Assembly (NCBI GenBank): GCA_020632635.1
Contig: JACKFE010000002.1
Coordinates: forward strand, 124,001-188,000
Source of the DNA: Nitrospiraceae bacterium
Lineage (GTDB): Bacteria; Nitrospirota; Nitrospiria; Nitrospirales; UBA8639
Reading direction: 5' to 3'
DNA length: 64,000 bases
Position numbers and translations under genes: made by a program. Positions 54,810-63,034 of the stretch are shown here, in pieces (position 1 is the stretch's first letter; each line of letters opens with the position of its first letter). A model generated the notes under the pieces. The model did no database searches, was not told the DNA's origin, and was given only the letters and a program-made list of their open reading frames with translations.

Positions 54810-55693
54810 TACGAAGAAAAAGGTGGGTTCACATAACCATGGATTTTAGGAATCTGGCCGACGGTTGTATCAATGGGATCAATTTGCAATTGCATCCAGG
54901 ATGCGACGGCCTTTTGTCCATTTCGTTCTTTATTTTCTCCATTCCACACAGCAAAAGCCACGGCCTGCATCCTCCCTGCAACCAGCCTGGCCTCATTATC
55001 TAAATCATCTCCCTCCATCGAAAGAGGTCGTTTCATAACAACACGCCATAGCCCATTTTTCCATTCGGCATGTCCCTGAATTCGGCCCTGCTGCTCTTTA
55101 CTGGTTAAGGTGCTGAAGCCGCCACCAATGAGGTCCTCAACCGAGGAAGGCCTTCTGGGAATGACTTCAAAGCGTCTGGGGCCCTTCCGATCGTTTTTGG
55201 ATTCTGCAGCCCGCTCCGCACGGCGATCCACATCACTTTGCCAATCGGCTTTCCAATGCCAGATATTCACGTAATGGTCCAGTTGGCCCATACAAAAGAA
55301 GGCGGGAGCATCCCCTAAGGGCAATGCCACCGCAGCACCATCTCGAAAGACACCAGGAGTCAAGGATTCATTGACCGTTGCATCTTGCCACTCCAATAAA
55401 AAGGCAATATCTTTTCCATTATGAATGGAACGGATTGACAGGGCTCTCGCACTCGGTTCCGGCCAGACAGGACGAGTAATGATCTGCCCAGACAGGGGAA
55501 CCGGCAGCGGAGATACGGTTTCCCAATCGGCATCCGTCGGGAAAGATGGAACCTCGCCAGCTTGATAATGAGAGCGAATAATGATTCCCTGCGAGCTAAC
55601 CAGGGGAACCTGATACCAAGTTAATGCAGCTAAGACGACAAAGAAGAATAAACCGCCGGGCCACATTCGTTTTATCATTCGCCTTTCAAGCAT
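54809..55693 (-). CDS. Type II heme-b subunit, NxrC-like, second copy
   Basis: About 294 residues of the ethylbenzene-dehydrogenase gamma-subunit family. An N-terminal hydrophobic segment (GGLFFFVVLAALTWYQVPLV) directs export. The predicted axial heme-b ligands are Met in FFCMGQ (about 135) and Lys in NGQKAVASW (about 261), matching Met/Lys in EbdC. It also has VNIWHWKADW, SVEDLIGGGFSTLT and AFAVWNGENKERNG, shared with the protein at 61972. The frame opens at a TTG (55789); the ATG at 55693 is more likely because it leads straight into the signal. It would carry electrons from a molybdoenzyme. Confidence 0.83.
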   Translation of the reverse strand: MLERRMIKRMWPGGLFFFVVLAALTWYQVPLVSSQGIIIRSHYQAGEVPSFPTDADWETVSPLPVPLSGQIITRPVWPEPSARALSIRSIHNGKDIAFLLEWQDATVNESLTPGVFRDGAAVALPLGDAPAFFCMGQLDHYVNIWHWKADWQSDVDRRAERAAESKNDRKGPRRFEVIPRRPSSVEDLIGGGFSTLTSKEQQGRIQGHAEWKNGLWRVVMKRPLSMEGDDLDNEARLVAGRMQAVAFAVWNGENKERNGQKAVASWMQLQIDPIDTTVGQIPKIHGYVNPPFSS

Positions 55694-56101
55694 GATGAAT
55701 TGTCTCAAATACGGTCCCGCTAACCAATTTTTCCTTTGTAACGCTTCTAAAGACAAATACCGAATTACCCACTCCTCTATGGACCACAAAACCCTGCTCT
55801 CCGACCAAAATAATACTTAACACCACCTCACCATGATCTTCTAGAAAATAATGGCCACCGGAAGTGGTGAAATTGTGAAAAATGACCTGTACTCACTCTT
55901 ATTGGCAGTAACGGTAAAAAAATGGTGGGATCCAAGCTATCCACCATCGACCCAGACCGTTCCTCGAAGAAATGGGAAATGCGGGCTATCCATGACCAGA
56001 CAATGAGTTTCATCTTCAGGAATGTGGAGATCAGGACGCCATGCAACCTCAGACCGAAAAACATACGCTTACAAAATCATCTTCTCTTTAAGGGGTATAA
56101 T
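55694..56101. other. 408-base stretch without a convincing gene
   Basis: Lies between the NHL-repeat gene and the second NxrC-like gene, all transcribed leftward. If the TTG at 55789 were used, the gap would be 312 bases. An open frame of 78 codons at 55828-56064 (minus) has no recognisable motif or signal and no homologue that I know. Probably holds a promoter for the genes from 55693 downwards, but none could be picked with confidence. Confidence 0.5.
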
Positions 56102-57355
56102 TTATTTGATTTTTAGGCGCCGGATTTTATTTTCATTTCGTTCACAAATATACAAATTACCTATGGGGTCCAATGTCAGACCTGCCGGACAATTCACAAT
56201 CGCTTCAGTAGCGACTCGTCCATCTCCATGTTTCAACATACCTGCATCTTCTTTGGCCACAAACCTAGCAGCACCACACCCACCCATGTTTTTATCATCA
56301 TAACCGCTATCGCCATTTCCACAAATAGTCGTGATGATGCCCGATTCAGCGTCAACTTTGCGAATTCGATGATTCATGGAATCGGAGATATACACATGCC
56401 CTTCTTCATCTACCACCGCCCCTTCAGGAACATTCAGCATCGATTTGACGGCCAACTTCCCATCTCCATCATACCCAAATCGACAGACGCCAGCGATTGT
56501 GGAGACAGTTCCTGTCCTCAAATGAATTTTTCGAATCCGATTTGTGCCTTTATCAGTAACATATAGATTCCCCTGGCGATCTACATCCAGATCCACGACA
56601 TCATAAAATTTACATTCCAACGCTGATTTTCCATCATCAAGATAGGCAGCTAAGTCAAGACCATCTGAACATTGAGGACGCAGCCACCCCTGGTCATCAC
56701 TAAAGTCGATCCCAATGGCATCACCAGAAAGCACAATGAGATTTTGGGCTGTTAAGGGACTTACTCGTTCATCGTCTTCGTCTGTCCAGCATCCGCCTAT
56801 CGTTGTGACTATTCCCGTTTGAGGATCGTACTTTCGAATTCGATGAGCCTGAGTATCGGCAATGTACAACACGTCATTTTGATCAAATGTGATTGCGGCA
56901 GGGTAAGTTAAATTTACCTCCAGAGCAGGACCGTCCCCATTAAATCCCCACTGTCCGGTCCCAACAACTGTCGTGATAATCCCGGTTTCCCCATCGATTT
57001 TCCTAATTCGGTTACTTCCCGAATCGCAAATATACACGTTATTTTTTGAATCGCAGGCGACGTCCAATGGGAGATATAATCCAGCTTCCCCGCACGGTCC
57101 ATAGTCACCGCTATAACAGGTTTCTCCGGTACCGGCAAAGTTTTGAATGAGCCCCGTTTCCATATCCACCCGCCTGATACGATCCGATCCAGACTCCGCG
57201 ACATATAAGTATCGATTAAGCCGGTCAAGCGTCACTTGATTCGGAAGCGGAATCCCCGCCTTTATGGCTCGCTTTCCATCACCGGTACTTCGGGATTTTC
57301 CATTTCCCGCAAACGTTTCAATGATGCCAATTTCTGGAGCAGTTTCCGTACTCAT
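56102..57355 (-). CDS. NHL-repeat beta-propeller protein
   Basis: 417 residues made of about six to seven NHL repeats, each of the type N-LYVAD-G-NRIRKVD--TG-I-TVAGTG--G--GDG--A. Examples are LYVAESGSDRIRRVDMETG, VYICDSGSNRIRKIDGETG and VYISDSMNHRIRKVDAESG. No clear signal peptide is visible, so its location is uncertain. NHL propellers usually bind proteins or other ligands. Position between tatA-like and NxrC-like genes suggests a scaffold or assembly role (inference). Confidence 0.85.
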   Translation of the reverse strand: MSTETAPEIGIIETFAGNGKSRSTGDGKRAIKAGIPLPNQVTLDRLNRYLYVAESGSDRIRRVDMETGLIQNFAGTGETCYSGDYGPCGEAGLYLPLDVACDSKNNVYICDSGSNRIRKIDGETGIITTVVGTGQWGFNGDGPALEVNLTYPAAITFDQNDVLYIADTQAHRIRKYDPQTGIVTTIGGCWTDEDDERVSPLTAQNLIVLSGDAIGIDFSDDQGWLRPQCSDGLDLAAYLDDGKSALECKFYDVVDLDVDRQGNLYVTDKGTNRIRKIHLRTGTVSTIAGVCRFGYDGDGKLAVKSMLNVPEGAVVDEEGHVYISDSMNHRIRKVDAESGIITTICGNGDSGYDDKNMGGCGAARFVAKEDAGMLKHGDGRVATEAIVNCPAGLTLDPIGNLYICERNENKIRRLKIK

Positions 57356-57432
57356 TTATTTGTTCATCCTAATCAAACAGAATTGGTCTCCTCCATTTCC
57401 CATAGAGGACGAATCACTCTTTCAGATTGCTA

Positions 57433-57726
57433 TTAGGCTTTTGAGGTACCAACCGCCTCAGGAGATTGCACGGTTGAGGCAACGGACTGGGTATTGGTTT
57501 GTTGTGACACCTGTTGAGGCGCGCTAGAAGTCGGTGGCGTAGCGGATTCCGCTTGTTGGGCCTGAGCCTCTAATTCCATAGCCTCTACTTCATTCACCGA
57601 CTTTTTAAATCCCTTAATAGCCTTTCCAATACCCTCACCTAATTGCGGTAGTTTTCCGGCTCCAAAAATAATGAGGACAATCATGAGAATCAGCACAAGC
57701 TCTGTAAATCCAAGGCTTCCAAACAT
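57433..57726 (-). CDS. tatA: Twin-arginine translocase TatA/TatE-like protein
   Basis: 97 residues. A single N-terminal helix ([25 protein letters not shown]) is followed by the [10 protein letters not shown] hinge, an amphipathic [11 protein letters not shown] helix and a Gln/Ser/Thr-rich tail. It forms the pore component of the Tat export system for folded cofactor proteins. Its place inside a periplasmic redox gene cluster suggests a dedicated export route for a molybdoenzyme (inference). TatB and TatC are not in the window. Confidence 0.92.
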   Translation of the reverse strand: MFGSLGFTELVLILMIVLIIFGAGKLPQLGEGIGKAIKGFKKSVNEVEAMELEAQAQQAESATPPTSSAPQQVSQQTNTQSVASTVQSPEAVGTSKA

Positions 57727-57749
57727 GACACTTCTCCTTAGTTAGGATA

Positions 57750-58571
57750 TCACTTTTTCCCGGTTTCCCGGGACCGCTTACTAAATCGCTCCTTCAACCG
57801 CTGTCTTGCCTGTTCGGCCTGCTCAAACATTTTACATTTTTCATACGTGTTAATAAGATTATAATAGGCTAATGGTTCATCTGGATTATTTTCCACCGCA
57901 TCTTCCATGACCTTAATGGCCATATCGGGCTTCTTAAGATTAAGTGCAATTTCCATAAGTTTAAAGCTAGACTCTAAATGCTGTGGATCGAACTGCAATA
58001 CTTTCATATAGGCCTGCATAGCCATATCCAAGGTATTAAAATCAGAAACCTTGGGATCATCTAACTTCTCATACACCCCCGCCAGATTATACCAAGCAAT
58101 AGGATCTTCAGGGGTAATCTCGATTAATCGTTCAAAAAAATCCTTTGCTTCTAAATACTCATTTTTTTCCGCATGCAATCGACCAATATTAAATAGAGCT
58201 AGAACATCGTACCGATTGAGCTCCAGTGCCCGTTGAAACTGAGCCGTGGCCTCCTCCGTCATACTCTTGGTTCCATAGATTGTTCCAAGATTGGAATAGT
58301 ACATAGCCAATGATCGATCCATTTCGATACGCAAGCCCTCTGCCATTTCAATGGATTTTTTCACCTCGGCCAAGGCCTCATCCAACCGCCCTTTATTAAA
58401 ATACAACTCCCCCAGGCGACATCGAGCCTGAAAATCATCGGGTTCCTCACTCAGGAGTTTCTCTAGTTCCGCAATCTCTTCCTCAATTGGTAGAGCGCGT
58501 TCTTCCGATTCGATACTTGAAGGATCTGCTAGCGTTTGACTGCCTGTACGTTGTTCTTCCATGGTCTTCAT
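57750..58571 (-). CDS. TPR-repeat protein
   Basis: 273 residues with about five tetratricopeptide repeats, for example ARCRLGELYFNKGRLDEALAEV, LFNIGRLHAEKNEYLEAKDFF and AWYNLAGVYEKL. The N-terminus is acidic and there is no signal peptide, so it is probably cytoplasmic. TPRs mediate protein-protein contacts. It starts five bases after the membrane-protein gene stops, and tatA follows, so a role in assembling the redox complex is possible. Confidence 0.85.
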   Translation of the reverse strand: MKTMEEQRTGSQTLADPSSIESEERALPIEEEIAELEKLLSEEPDDFQARCRLGELYFNKGRLDEALAEVKKSIEMAEGLRIEMDRSLAMYYSNLGTIYGTKSMTEEATAQFQRALELNRYDVLALFNIGRLHAEKNEYLEAKDFFERLIEITPEDPIAWYNLAGVYEKLDDPKVSDFNTLDMAMQAYMKVLQFDPQHLESSFKLMEIALNLKKPDMAIKVMEDAVENNPDEPLAYYNLINTYEKCKMFEQAEQARQRLKERFSKRSRETGKK

Positions 58572-58576
58572 CCTGA

Positions 58577-59689
58577 CTACTGAGATTGCCCGTAAACCGG
58601 ACGAATGGGTTGATATATCATGCCATCAGTGACTTTTTTCTTCAGCCTACCCAAACTGCCTCGTTTATCAATATTCAATAACATTAACCCAAGGACCACC
58701 ATCAAGGTCAAATGAGAAAGCTGGAGAGCATAGCCAGCCATAAACATCAACCCCAGCCCATACCCTGCCAACCTCCCAATTAACACTAGCTTGATGACGG
58801 TATAAGCCCAGCACGTAAATCCTGCCACATAAAATGCAAACGGCAAATAGAAAGTATACCCCATGCCCATCTGAAAGACCCACCCAACCCCTTCCCCGGC
58901 CTTTCTCACCTCAAGGGCCATCTGTGGATCCCACCAGGAAAGAAAAAAATCCATAAATAAGAGACCCAAAAACACGATTCCGCCACTGAGTAATAAAGTC
59001 AGACCCCATTTTCGTTGCTGTTTATTCTTTGTAAAAATTGAAGTGCTTCCATACGCCCAAAATACGACAATACTGGCCAATACCATCAGAGCTTCCCCTA
59101 ACCGATTCGCCTCATGAACCAACGGAGGCGCATCCAAAATATTCATTAACCCATACACGGTAGAAATAGTCTGGTAATAAATCCATCCACTGATTCCTAA
59201 GAAAAAACTCCCTACAAGCAGCCGTTGACTGAATAGCCGATGATCCCCCCAATATTCTACGACCAAGAAAATCAGAAGCCCAAAAGCCAAAATGTTGTAA
59301 ACTACGGTTCCTAGCATGGCTGGAGGAAAAAAAAGAAACCCAATAGTGCAAACTAGTAACAACGCCGTCAGAGGCATAACAAACTTATCCCAGTTTCCAG
59401 CCCAGATTCGAGTTCGGAATTTCTGTACTAACACGATTCCTAAAATTAGAAACACTAAAATAGCGGTCAAATTCAACAATAGAAAACCCAGAGAAGATAA
59501 TGTTTGGAATCCGATTCGGACAGCTTCATATTTGGCGGCCAATTTGCTCAAATGCATGCCTAATCGAGAAACCAGGCGATAGAGAATCAATTCAAAAAAC
59601 GCCGCACACAATAAACATTTCACTCCCCACTCAAATAACAGCCCAGGAGAGTCAAGCGCCTCCATTTTCTTTTCAAGGGCTTCGATCAT
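58577..59689 (-). CDS. Polytopic membrane protein, unknown
   Basis: 370 residues with roughly nine to ten transmembrane segments, for example FLLLNLTAILVFLILGIVLVQ and LILLSGGIVFLGLLFMDFF-like stretches. Several His residues (GDHRLF, LVHEANRLGEA, QLSHLTLMVV) are near or within helices and could bind heme or take part in quinone chemistry, but this is speculative. I do not recognise a family. It lies between a radical SAM gene and a TPR gene in the respiratory cluster. Confidence 0.7.
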   Translation of the reverse strand: MIEALEKKMEALDSPGLLFEWGVKCLLCAAFFELILYRLVSRLGMHLSKLAAKYEAVRIGFQTLSSLGFLLLNLTAILVFLILGIVLVQKFRTRIWAGNWDKFVMPLTALLLVCTIGFLFFPPAMLGTVVYNILAFGLLIFLVVEYWGDHRLFSQRLLVGSFFLGISGWIYYQTISTVYGLMNILDAPPLVHEANRLGEALMVLASIVVFWAYGSTSIFTKNKQQRKWGLTLLLSGGIVFLGLLFMDFFLSWWDPQMALEVRKAGEGVGWVFQMGMGYTFYLPFAFYVAGFTCWAYTVIKLVLIGRLAGYGLGLMFMAGYALQLSHLTLMVVLGLMLLNIDKRGSLGRLKKKVTDGMIYQPIRPVYGQSQ

Positions 59690-59760
59690 TTCCCTGCCTT
59701 CATTTTTATGAACTCTTCTGAATTTTGCGCGACCTTCAAGTGAATTATGTCGTCTGCAAA

Positions 59761-61539
59761 TTATCCTGAAAATGTCACTGGTTGGGCTGCCAGCTGTTTA
59801 TTTCGACGAGCGATATACAATAAACCATCAGCCATGGAATAGTTAAACGGTAATTCGCAAACGACCTCACTGATTTTCTCATAGACATGTTGATACACTT
59901 TTTCGGCTTCCTCAGGCGTCATACCGGTTTTCACTTCGTAGAAGAAACCTAAACTCAAATCCTCAGAGGCCGGTCGCATAATCCGTTGAACCCCATAGCC
60001 ACCAGGATCGCTCATAATGGGGGCCTCTTTCTCCAAATCGAATAGACACGGTTGACACGAAAAACCATAAGACTGATTAAGTTTATCGTTTTCAACGATA
60101 AAATTCATCGTTTCCAGAGATTCTTCTTCCGTTTCCGTGGGGAATCCCACAATGACATAACAATGCACCGCGATACCCAAATCAACGCAGTCAGAGCAAA
60201 TACGTCTGACGCTTTCCTGGGTAATCCCCTTCTTCATGAAATCCATCAGTCGCGCATTATAGGTTTCCAAACCAAACACAATTTTTTGACAGCCCGCCTC
60301 CCGCATTAATCCCAAAAGGTCACGAGATAGATTTTTTTCAAACCGAAGTTCAGCAGTCCACTGCAATCCCAGTTCACGGCTAATCAATTCCTTACACAAC
60401 CGCTTGGTCGGAGAGAGCGCTAAACATTCATCTGTGAAGAAAAAATAGGGTGTATCATATTTTTTGGAAAGCGCTTCCAATTCATCAACTACCTTCAAAG
60501 GGTCCTTTTGCCTAAAATTTTGGTGATCCAAGGTCAAGGCACAAAATGCACAATCTTTATAGTAGCAACCTCGAGAAAATTGAACTGGTAGAACCGTATG
60601 AGGGGCAAGATACTTTCCTAAAGGAAATCCGTCATAATTGGGAGCAGGATGATCAGCTAAATTTTCAGAGTAAAAAGGTTGATTCACCACAATACGGTCA
60701 TTATTTCGCCAAATCAGATTGGGAACTTTGCTGAAATCTTTTTTCCCCTCTAATTGATTCACTAACTCAAGTAACGCCGTCTCACCCTCAAATACAATGA
60801 AATCATCCGTGACTTGAAATAATCGATCGCAACGGCGTAGATTATCGACTAATCTAGTAAAAATACTTCCCCCGACAGTAATATGCGTGTTGGGAGAAGC
60901 TTCTTTAATCAACTTACACAGAGTTAACCCCGGAATAATTTGGGAGGTTGCCGTAATGGAAACACCGACAAAATCCGCCTGAGCGTTAATAAACGAAGGC
61001 ATGAAGAACCGCCGGTACAGATCAATGTATGGGTTTTGAGTCTCGTCGTGAATCGCCTTCAAAATATCCCGCGATGAATAGATAGAATAGGCAAGTTGAT
61101 TATCTACTACCGTAATCCTAGTCGGAAAATACAGAGTTGAGACCAAATCTAACCATCGATCAATGACAAATAGTGCTTCACGATAGCGATCCAACTCGTA
61201 AAATTCATTTCCCCTCAAAACGCCTTTGGCCAATTCGATTTCTTCGATTAAAAATGGGAACCTCTCAAGAGCCTCAACGGCCTTAGCATAATGCTCCTTA
61301 CTTCCTGGGCCGCTTTCCCCTTCCATGGAGGACTCAAGTTTTCTCACAAGATCGACGAGTTGCCAATGAACATCCAGGCCATACTCTTTTGAAAGAATTT
61401 TATCTAACAACTCGATATTTAAGTCTTCTTGAGTAAAATTGGTCACTCCTGATTTTTGTAAAAAAGCAGACAAACAGGGAATACTCAAATAAGGTTGGGA
61501 AGGATGCCAACTGGGCGGAAAAAGAAGAGAGATTTTCAC
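59761..61539 (-). CDS. Radical SAM protein with B12-binding-like N-terminal domain
   Basis: 592 residues. The N-terminal part (about 180-300) has a cobalamin-binding-type Rossmann pattern (DFVGVSITATSQ, HITVGGSIFTRL) but no clear DxHxxG motif. The radical SAM cluster motif is RGCYYKDCAFC (C325, C330, C333; CX4CX2C), followed by FFFTDECLALS and CYVIVGFPTETEEE. A GTG start has GAGGGG five bases upstream. Members modify cofactors, lipids or peptides; the substrate here is unknown. It is upstream of the membrane protein gene. Confidence 0.82.
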   Translation of the reverse strand: MKISLLFPPSWHPSQPYLSIPCLSAFLQKSGVTNFTQEDLNIELLDKILSKEYGLDVHWQLVDLVRKLESSMEGESGPGSKEHYAKAVEALERFPFLIEEIELAKGVLRGNEFYELDRYREALFVIDRWLDLVSTLYFPTRITVVDNQLAYSIYSSRDILKAIHDETQNPYIDLYRRFFMPSFINAQADFVGVSITATSQIIPGLTLCKLIKEASPNTHITVGGSIFTRLVDNLRRCDRLFQVTDDFIVFEGETALLELVNQLEGKKDFSKVPNLIWRNNDRIVVNQPFYSENLADHPAPNYDGFPLGKYLAPHTVLPVQFSRGCYYKDCAFCALTLDHQNFRQKDPLKVVDELEALSKKYDTPYFFFTDECLALSPTKRLCKELISRELGLQWTAELRFEKNLSRDLLGLMREAGCQKIVFGLETYNARLMDFMKKGITQESVRRICSDCVDLGIAVHCYVIVGFPTETEEESLETMNFIVENDKLNQSYGFSCQPCLFDLEKEAPIMSDPGGYGVQRIMRPASEDLSLGFFYEVKTGMTPEEAEKVYQHVYEKISEVVCELPFNYSMADGLLYIARRNKQLAAQPVTFSG

Positions 61540-61591
61540 AAGATCCCCTCTAACAGAGTATTTTCATGAATAGAATAGGCACTCATGATCA

Positions 61592-61621
61592 TTTATACAC
61601 GTGCCTTTCTTTCCAATGCAA
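61592..61621 (-). promoter_or_regulatory. Possible sigma-70-type promoter for the radical SAM to TatA run
   Basis: On the minus strand: TTGCAT (-35-like, 61616-61621), an 18-base spacer and TATAAA (-10-like, 61592-61597), about 52 bases before the GTG at 61539. The -10 matches five of six consensus bases and the -35 only three. Confidence 0.4.
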
Positions 61622-61882
61622 CCATACCCAATGCACCTCAATCAAAAATGAAAGTAATCAAACAAGCATTCTTCTCTTGAACCCAAGAATAATCTCATCT
61701 GTTCCAAAAGAATGCATCAGTCACAATTAGTAGTCTCTCCTACAATAAAAACCAACACACAATCAATCATGTACGCATTTATTGATAAAATAAATATTCC
61801 ATCATTTCTCTAATCGATATAATTCAAAAAAGCCCTCAAGCGAAGAATTTTTCCAATAAAAAATTTGAGCAATGAATTATAT

Positions 61883-61932
61883 AAAAAAAGCCTCCGTCAA
61901 CTTGCCTAATTTGGCAAATTGCCGGAGGCTTT
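61883..61932 (-). terminator. Intrinsic terminator after the NxrC-like gene
   Basis: Minus strand: AAAGCCTCCG pairs perfectly with CGGAGGCTTT (plus positions 61887-61896 and 61923-61932), followed by a run of T encoded at 61883-61889. It lies about 40 bases after the stop codon at 61972, so the NxrC-like message probably ends here and the downstream run has its own promoter. Confidence 0.9.
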
Positions 61933-61971
61933 AATTAAAACGTAAATCGATAAAGATTTACAGAGTATTGC

Positions 61972-62928
61972 TTAGTTCGGCATTTGAGCCGTGAACCAGG
62001 TCGAGATACCTTTCATCCCGTTCCGTTCCACGTTCGAACCATCCCACACCGCAAAAGCTACGGGGAAGGTCGTGCCGGCTTTAAACTGAACATCGTTAGG
62101 ATCGTTGGTCGTCAAGCTTCGCTTGAATACCACACGCCAAGTTGGTCCACTGCAGCAACCACCTTTTAATGCACCATATGGCTCCCACAATCCGTTACCA
62201 ACCACATCTTGAGAAGCTTGCGTCGTCAACGTGCTAAAGCCATTAGCATTTAAATCTTCAACGGAACCTAAGCGCAGGTTTGGATCAGACATGATGTTTC
62301 CAGACCAGATACCAGGATTGAATGGTCCTAAGCTCCGACCGATTCGGTCAGGATAGGTCACCCCACCAGCTGGCTCTTCGTAATAATAGTCCCAGGCAAT
62401 TGAAGGATATTGATTGTCCACATCCCACATCCCAGCAACACCAGCACCCAAATCACGTTGCCATTCAGCATTCCAACGCCAAATGTTCACGGTTCCACCA
62501 GATTGCCCCATACATTGAAAAGGAGGAGCACCTGACGTTTGCACTGGGAACTGGACGGCCACTTGGTCACGAAAATCTTGCGGACCAATGGTCGTATTGT
62601 TCAGGGTTTGATCTCCCCAATTCGCCCATACCCCAATTTCTTTCCCGTTGGTAGCCATCTTCACCATCACGGTTTTTACAGAAATGTTGGGGTGCATTGG
62701 GGTGGTAATCGTCTGACCACTGAGCGGAGCCACCACACCTGGAACGGACTCCCAAACTGGGTTTGCCGCATCCATGGGAATGGGACCACTAATCTTGCCA
62801 ACCGGAATGGTCACCGGTTGCGAGACGGCCAACGGAATCTGTCCAAGCGTCAACCCCACACACACCACAAGGACAGACAAAAGAACGCCAAACACCACTC
62901 GTTTGTTGCGCGTCTGCACCAATCTCAT
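61972..62928 (-). CDS. nxrC: Nitrite oxidoreductase-type heme-b (gamma) subunit
   Basis: 318 residues. Signal peptide VVFGVLLSVLVVCVGLTLGQIPLAVSQ, so periplasmic. Belongs to the type II DMSO-reductase heme-b subunit family (EbdC, DdhC, NxrC). The predicted axial ligands are Met140 in QCMGQ and Lys306 in NGMKGISTWF. Other motifs: VNIWRWNAEWQRD, SVEDLNANGFSTLT and AFAVWDGSNVERNG. It has a strong ribosome site, its own terminator and a TorD-like chaperone gene upstream, all consistent with a heavily expressed redox complex. The nitrite assignment is inferred from the Nitrospira-like context; other type II enzymes use similar subunits. Confidence 0.85.
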   Translation of the reverse strand: MRLVQTRNKRVVFGVLLSVLVVCVGLTLGQIPLAVSQPVTIPVGKISGPIPMDAANPVWESVPGVVAPLSGQTITTPMHPNISVKTVMVKMATNGKEIGVWANWGDQTLNNTTIGPQDFRDQVAVQFPVQTSGAPPFQCMGQSGGTVNIWRWNAEWQRDLGAGVAGMWDVDNQYPSIAWDYYYEEPAGGVTYPDRIGRSLGPFNPGIWSGNIMSDPNLRLGSVEDLNANGFSTLTTQASQDVVGNGLWEPYGALKGGCCSGPTWRVVFKRSLTTNDPNDVQFKAGTTFPVAFAVWDGSNVERNGMKGISTWFTAQMPN

Positions 62929-62937
62929 AATGACGCA

Positions 62938-62946
62938 TCCTCCTTT
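62938..62946 (-). promoter_or_regulatory. Strong ribosome binding site of nxrC-like gene
   Basis: AAAGGAGGA on the minus strand, nine bases before the ATG at 62928. It fixes this start codon and suggests high translation. Confidence 0.8.
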
Positions 62947-63007
62947 GATAAAAGATTAAATCTGAAAAGCCTACGAACTAACTGTTTCACAACTTCCCAA
63001 AAATCCA

Positions 63008-63032
63008 AGCCTTACTAATCCACAAGTAAGCT
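63008..63032 (-). terminator. Weak hairpin after the TorD-like gene
   Basis: Minus strand: AGCTTAC and GTAAGGCT form an imperfect stem with one bulged base and a 10-base loop, followed a few bases later by five T. It could terminate or attenuate transcription between the chaperone gene and nxrC. Confidence 0.3.
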
Positions 63033-63034
63033 AA

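Larger units (their letters stand above)
61540..61971. other. AT-rich 432-base intergenic region
   Basis: Between the NxrC-like gene and the radical SAM gene, both leftward. It contains the terminator at 61883-61932 for the upstream gene and a probable promoter at 61592-61621 for the downstream run. The remaining ~260 bases are very AT-rich and no open frame looks genuine. Confidence 0.7.

Noticed and set aside
55828..56064. Minus-strand open frame of 78 codons in the gap before the second NxrC-like gene
   Set aside because: No signal peptide, motif or convincing ribosome site; likely chance in an intergenic region.
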